From Alistipes sp. (GTDB taxonomy: Bacteria; Bacteroidota; Bacteroidia; Bacteroidales; Rikenellaceae), in contig JAITWC010000129.1 of the NCBI GenBank assembly GCA_031285485.1, forward strand, positions 1 to 9,947: 9,947 nt of DNA. Reading direction: 5' to 3'. The notes below the pieces were generated by a model. It searched no databases, was not told where the DNA came from, and saw only the letters and a program-made list of their open reading frames with translations. The translations under genes were made by a program, and so were the position numbers. Positions 5,994 to 9,947 of the stretch are shown piece after piece; positions within the stretch are counted from its first letter, which is position 1, and each line of letters starts with the position of its first letter.

Positions 5994-8900
5994 TTACTTC
6001 AATATATTGGTCTCGATCCATTTCCGTCCATTCACCAAAGCCTCGATCCACGGGGTAATCTCGTCCAAACCCCTTCTGTCTTCGGGATAATACGCCCAGT
6101 TCCAAGGCTTTATAGACCGCTCGAAGTGTGGCATCATAGCGAGGTGGCGGCCGTCGACGCTAGCAATTCCCGCGGCGTTGTAGTCGCTGCCGTTGGGGTT
6201 AGCCGGATAGCCTTCGTAGCTGTATTTAAGCACGATATTGTAATCTTTTTCGTCGCCGGGCAACGAGAATTTGCCCTCGCCGTGTGCTACCCATGCTCCG
6301 AGGCGCGCGCCCGCTTTTGCAAGCGAATCGAGCAATACGGTTCGGCCTGCCTGTTGGACATCCAATCCGACGAAACCAGATTCCCACTTTCCACTCGCAT
6401 TATGTAACATTCGCGGCATTAATGATTTGTCATCTCCTACCTTAGCCATAGGTTTAATTGTGCTCCGATTGTTTATCGGCCTTATAAGTCCCAGTTCGAC
6501 CATAAGTTGGCAGCCGTTGCAAAAGCCCAGCGATAGGGTGTCGGGGCGTGCGTAGAAGTTTTCGAGTGCGCGGCGGGCCTTCTCGTTATAAAGGAACGCG
6601 CCTGCCCAACCCTTGGCCGAACCGCAAACGTCAGAGTTGGAGAAGCCGCCTACGAAAGCGATAAAATTCACATCCTCAAGCGTTTCTCGGCCACTCACTA
6701 GGTCGGTCATGTGGACGTCCCTCACGTCGAATCCCGCCAGATGCAACGCCCAGGCAGTTTCGCGCTCGCACTGGTTACCTTTTTCGCGAATGATCGCCGC
6801 CTTGACGCCTGTTTTGCCCTTGCGGTGCGGGTCGATACCGTACCGGGCGTACGTGCCGGTGAAGTTTTTCGGGAATTCGAAATCGAGCGGCTGCTGTTTG
6901 TAATTCGTGTAACGCTCTGCCGCTTTGAGGCTTTGGCGCCTGTCGAGCAGATAGGAGGTTTTGTACCACTTGTCGCGAAGGTCGTCCTGCAGGAGATCGA
7001 ACTCCACGCCTGCCGCACTAATGCAGAAGTGACGGTTGAAGTTAACGGTGCCAATCGCCATTGCATCAATTCCTTGGAAGGCGAGTTTGTCTATGGTTTC
7101 GGCTCCATTACGCACCTGCAGGAGCAGCGCCGGTTTCTCGCTGAACAGCAGCTTGGTGAGCTCCGGCTCGCCCGATATTTTAGCGAGGCCGCCGAGGTCG
7201 GCGTCGATGCCGGAGGTGTTGTCGGCGAAGGTCATTTCGAGGAGCGCCGTGATGAGTCCGCCCGCCGAAACGTCGTGACCGGCAAGCACTTGGCCTCCCT
7301 GCACAAGCTGCTGCACAGCTCCGAAAGCGCGGGCAAAGTAGTCGGCGTCGGGCACGGAAGGGGTTGCGTCTCCTACTCTTCCGACCATTTGCGCAAAGCT
7401 GCTGCCGCCGAGCTCGAAACCCGACCCGCGGCTCATGTCTACATATACTATATCCGAGGGCGTGTGGCGCAGGGCCGCCGAAACACTTTGCGAAACATCG
7501 GAAACCTCCGCCACCGAGGTGATTATCACTGTCCCCGGCGCGTAAACCTTCTCGCCGTCAGGATACTTCTGCGTCATAGACAGCGAGTCCTTACCTGTGG
7601 GAATGTTGATACCCAGAGCGATAGTAAATTCGCTTGCCCCTTCCACTGCCGCATATAACCGCGCGTCCTCTCCCGGATTTTTACACGGCCACATCCAGTT
7701 TGCGCTCAACGAAACGCCCTTAAGTCCATGTGTCAGAGGAGCAAAAATGATATTTGTCAGCGATTCTGCGATTGCAAGCCGTGATCCCTCGGCAGGGTCG
7801 ATCATCGCCGCCACAGGAGCGTGCCCGAGCGCCGTTGCGATGCCTGAAGTGCCCTGATAATCAAGCGCAACAACCGCACAGTCGTTCAGAGGCAACTGCA
7901 CCTGCCCGGCACACTGCTGCATAGCCACGCGCCCGCCCACCGAACGGTCGACCTTGCCCGTGAGCCAATCCTTGCACGCGACGCCCTCCAGTTGCAAAAC
8001 CTGTTCGATGTAGCCGACTACGCGCCCGCCGTCGTATGCCACCGGCGCGAAAATCTCACGCAACGATTTGTCGTTAAGAACAGTACGCGGTGCGCGCCCG
8101 AACATATATTCCAGCGGCCAGTCGATTGGACGCTCGCCGGTCTTATTATTAATAAAGGTAAATTGCCCGTCGCCGGTCGCCTCGCCGATCACATACATCG
8201 GCGCCCGTTCGCGATCCGACACAGCCCGCAGATAGTCCAATCGCTTGCGGTCGACCACAAGGCCCATGCGTTCCTGCGACTCATTTCCAACGATTTCGCG
8301 CGCCGAAAGGGTCGGATCACCGATCGGCAGCTGTTCCATGTCGATGCGTCCGCCGGTTGCTTCCACAAGCTCCGAAAGACAGTTGAGATGCCCGCCTGCG
8401 CCGTGATCGTGGATCGAGATTATGGGGTTTGCGTCGCCCGAACCGCCTTCTGCAATGGCGCGAATGGCGTTATAAGCCCTGCGCTGCATCTCAGGATTGG
8501 AGCGCTGCACGGCGTTGAGTTCGATCTCGCCCGCAAATTCGCCCGTCGCAACGCTCGAAACGGCCCCACCTCCCATGCCTATGCGGTAGTTGTCGCCGCC
8601 GAGCAGCACCACGGCGTCGCCTGCCGAGGGGTCGTCCTTCATGCTGTCGACTTTTTTGCCGTAACCCACTCCGCCGGCCATCATGATCACCTTGTCGTAG
8701 CCCCACGTCTTGCCGTGTTCGGCATGTTCGAAGGTCAGCAGCGATCCGCACACCAATGGCTGGCCGAATTTGTTGCCGAAGTCACTGGCACCGTTCGACG
8801 CCTTTATCAGTATGTCTTCCGGGCTCTGATAGAGCCACTTTCGCGGCGCGATCATCGACTCCCAGGGTCTCACGTCACCATCGGGTCTCGGGTACGATGT

Positions 8901-9803
8901 CATATAGACCGCCGTTCCGGCCAGTGGAAAAGCCCCCTTGCCGCCGGCTATGCGGTCGCGGATCTCGCCGCCAGAGCCCGTCGCCGCGCCGTTGAACGGC
9001 TCCACGGTGGTGGGAAAATTGTGTGTCTCGGCTTTGATTGAGATCACGCTCTCGAAATCGCTTGTGCAATATTCGTCCGGCCGATCATGCGAGGCAGGCG
9101 CAAACTGCTCGGCCACGGGGCCCGCGAGGAAGGCGCAGTTGTCCTTGTAGGCCGACGTCACCTGCCCCGGATTCTGCCGCGTGGTTTCGCGGATCAACCC
9201 GAACAGCGTCTCGGGCTGTGTTTTGCCGTCGATCACGAACTCGCCGTTGAAAATCTTGTGGCGGCAGTGTTCCGAGTTGACCTGCGAGAAACCGAACACC
9301 TCGCTGTCTGTCAACAGACGGCCCATTTTGGCGCTAACCTCTTCCAGATAAGCCACCTCGTCGTCTGACAGGGCGAGTCCCTCGGCGCGGTTGTAGGCGG
9401 CGATGTCAGTAATCTCGCGAACCGGTTCGGGCTCGCGTGTGATGGTGAATATCTCCTGTCCGAGGCTATCGTAGCGGCGGTTGAGCATAGGGTCGGCGGC
9501 AACGGTCGCGGCGGATTTGGCTACGCGAAATAGTCCCGGAGCGATCTCCTCTTCGATTCTGGTAAACTCCTCGATGCGCCGGATCCCGTTGATACCCATG
9601 TTCTGGGTAATCTCGACGGCGTTGGTGCTCCACGGGGTTATCATCTCGCGCCTCGGGCCGATGAACGAACCCTCGACACTCCCGCCCTCAAGACGTCGGG
9701 CGCCCGAAAAGAGCCATTCGAGGCGTTCGATCTCCACCGCCCCAAGTTCCGCTGCGGCATCCACCGCGTATATTTTTTCTTCGGTCTTGAAAAACAATAT
9801 CAT
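5994..9803 (-). CDS. purL: Phosphoribosylformylglycinamidine synthase, single-chain
   Basis: A 1269-residue large-type FGAM synthase. It converts FGAR, glutamine and ATP to FGAM, glutamate, ADP and phosphate, the fourth step of de novo purine synthesis, in the cytoplasm. The order is: N-terminal PurS-like domain (1 to about 150); linker and GFSQVNSEHCRHKIFNG (171-187); first AIRS-type half with AETHNFPTTVEPFNGAATGSGGEIRD (258-283), DHGAGGHLN (466-474) and NESQERMGLVVD (507-518); second half with PTGKDSLSMT (735-744) and GHDVSAGGL (842-850); then a class I glutamine amidotransferase domain (about 1000-1269). In the last, GFCNGCQ gives nucleophile C1095, and H1226 and E1228 in MMPHFERS complete the triad. 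It does not need separate PurS and PurQ. The ATG at 9803 with MILFFKTEEK fits family N-termini. No frameshift is seen. Its 63-nt upstream gap contains heptamer repeats. Confidence 0.98.
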   Translation of the reverse strand: MILFFKTEEKIYAVDAAAELGAVEIERLEWLFSGARRLEGGSVEGSFIGPRREMITPWSTNAVEITQNMGINGIRRIEEFTRIEEEIAPGLFRVAKSAATVAADPMLNRRYDSLGQEIFTITREPEPVREITDIAAYNRAEGLALSDDEVAYLEEVSAKMGRLLTDSEVFGFSQVNSEHCRHKIFNGEFVIDGKTQPETLFGLIRETTRQNPGQVTSAYKDNCAFLAGPVAEQFAPASHDRPDEYCTSDFESVISIKAETHNFPTTVEPFNGAATGSGGEIRDRIAGGKGAFPLAGTAVYMTSYPRPDGDVRPWESMIAPRKWLYQSPEDILIKASNGASDFGNKFGQPLVCGSLLTFEHAEHGKTWGYDKVIMMAGGVGYGKKVDSMKDDPSAGDAVVLLGGDNYRIGMGGGAVSSVATGEFAGEIELNAVQRSNPEMQRRAYNAIRAIAEGGSGDANPIISIHDHGAGGHLNCLSELVEATGGRIDMEQLPIGDPTLSAREIVGNESQERMGLVVDRKRLDYLRAVSDRERAPMYVIGEATGDGQFTFINNKTGERPIDWPLEYMFGRAPRTVLNDKSLREIFAPVAYDGGRVVGYIEQVLQLEGVACKDWLTGKVDRSVGGRVAMQQCAGQVQLPLNDCAVVALDYQGTSGIATALGHAPVAAMIDPAEGSRLAIAESLTNIIFAPLTHGLKGVSLSANWMWPCKNPGEDARLYAAVEGASEFTIALGINIPTGKDSLSMTQKYPDGEKVYAPGTVIITSVAEVSDVSQSVSAALRHTPSDIVYVDMSRGSGFELGGSSFAQMVGRVGDATPSVPDADYFARAFGAVQQLVQGGQVLAGHDVSAGGLITALLEMTFADNTSGIDADLGGLAKISGEPELTKLLFSEKPALLLQVRNGAETIDKLAFQGIDAMAIGTVNFNRHFCISAAGVEFDLLQDDLRDKWYKTSYLLDRRQSLKAAERYTNYKQQPLDFEFPKNFTGTYARYGIDPHRKGKTGVKAAIIREKGNQCERETAWALHLAGFDVRDVHMTDLVSGRETLEDVNFIAFVGGFSNSDVCGSAKGWAGAFLYNEKARRALENFYARPDTLSLGFCNGCQLMVELGLIRPINNRSTIKPMAKVGDDKSLMPRMLHNASGKWESGFVGLDVQQAGRTVLLDSLAKAGARLGAWVAHGEGKFSLPGDEKDYNIVLKYSYEGYPANPNGSDYNAAGIASVDGRHLAMMPHFERSIKPWNWAYYPEDRRGLDEITPWIEALVNGRKWIETNILK

Positions 9804-9810
9804 ATTAATA

Positions 9811-9838
9811 TACGAATTACGAATTACGAATTACGAAT
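9811..9838. repeat. Four tandem copies of heptamer TACGAAT
   Basis: Four perfect head-to-tail copies of TACGAAT (ATTCGTA on the minus strand) occupy 9811-9838. They lie 8 nt upstream of the purL ATG on its coding strand, in the gap between purL and the partial gene at the window edge. The AT-rich array contrasts with the GC-rich genes. It would fall in the purL leader or core promoter. No clear Bacteroidota -7 TAnnTTTG box is visible beside it. Confidence 0.9.
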
Positions 9839-9866
9839 GAAGTAAGTCGCAGTTCCTATTTTATTA

Positions 9867-9947
9867 TCAATTATTTGCGGCCGCCTGCCGTGCCGCGATC
9901 ACCTCCGCCCACTCGCGGTACGCTTCGGCAAGTCGGGGCATATAGTC
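9867..9947 (-). CDS. C-terminal end of an unidentified protein (partial)
   Basis: Only the last 26 codons lie in the window. The visible peptide begins DYMPRLAEAYREWAEV and ends AAANN, a helical Ala/Arg-rich tail. The codons are GC-rich at third positions, like the neighbouring genes, and the frame closes with three consecutive stops (TGATAATAA, 9869-9861). It runs in the same direction as purL, 63 nt upstream, so it could be the preceding gene of the same transcript. The peptide is too short and featureless for me to name a family. It could be another purine gene by context, but nothing in the sequence shows that. Confidence 0.6.
   Translation of the reverse strand, partial: DYMPRLAEAYREWAEVIAARQAAANN

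Noticed and set aside
5251..6090. Plus-strand frame across murI and the purL end
   Set aside because: It overlaps the catalytic motifs of MurI on the other strand and spans two genes. The protein looks random.
6403..6440. TGTAACATTCG, an ECF -35-like string inside purL
   Set aside because: No CGTC element occurs at the required 16-nt spacing, and it is inside a conserved coding region.
6711..7658. Second long plus-strand open frame (315 codons) opposite purL
   Set aside because: It is an antisense shadow of the intact PurL frame, with no recognisable motif and no upstream signal.
7992..9041. Long plus-strand open frame (349 codons) opposite purL
   Set aside because: It lies wholly antisense to conserved PurL coding sequence. 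Its translation is rich in Arg/His/Ala with no domain pattern, as expected from the antisense of a GC-rich gene.

Overview
The window looks like a chromosomal segment from a fairly GC-rich member of the Bacteroidota, probably Bacteroidales. A Rikenellaceae/Alistipes-like source is possible, but that is inference. The reasons are the gene types (long single-chain PurL, FtsK with GATGQGKS and a long acidic linker next to a LolA-type gene, an ECF sigma factor with a non-zinc membrane partner), the lack of clear Shine-Dalgarno sites before most starts, and AT-rich gaps between GC-rich genes. It is mostly core genome. I see no mobile element, CRISPR array, tRNA or rRNA, and no gene-free stretch longer than about 120 bases.

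Left part (1-1549): a compact regulatory locus. A 3-TM membrane protein gene (minus strand, 11-454) diverges from an ECF sigma factor gene (plus strand, 577-1149). The sigma gene overlaps a downstream gene for a 2-TM protein (1130-1549) that is a candidate anti-sigma factor. The gap between the divergent genes holds a striking 30-nt imperfect inverted repeat (486-515 / 541-570). Each arm reads as an ECF-type promoter: TGTAAC, 16 nt, then CGTCAAAA. The sigma factor therefore probably activates its own operon and the divergent membrane gene together.

Middle and right part (1581-9947): a minus-strand block. In transcription order it holds the C-terminal end of an unidentified gene (cut by the window edge), purL (de novo purine synthesis), murI (D-glutamate for peptidoglycan, apparently starting at TTG), ftsK (septal DNA translocase) and a lolA-like gene (periplasmic lipoprotein carrier). 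Gaps are 63, 50, 9 and 52 nt, so murI-ftsK is the tightest pair. A hairpin plus T-run between ftsK and lolA may reduce read-through. Four perfect copies of the heptamer TACGAAT lie just upstream of purL.

The lolA-like gene and the sigma operon converge across a 31-nt gap with no visible terminator. Nothing here is clearly a new system. The least ordinary part is the symmetric sigma-factor promoter pair and the small membrane-protein module it appears to control.
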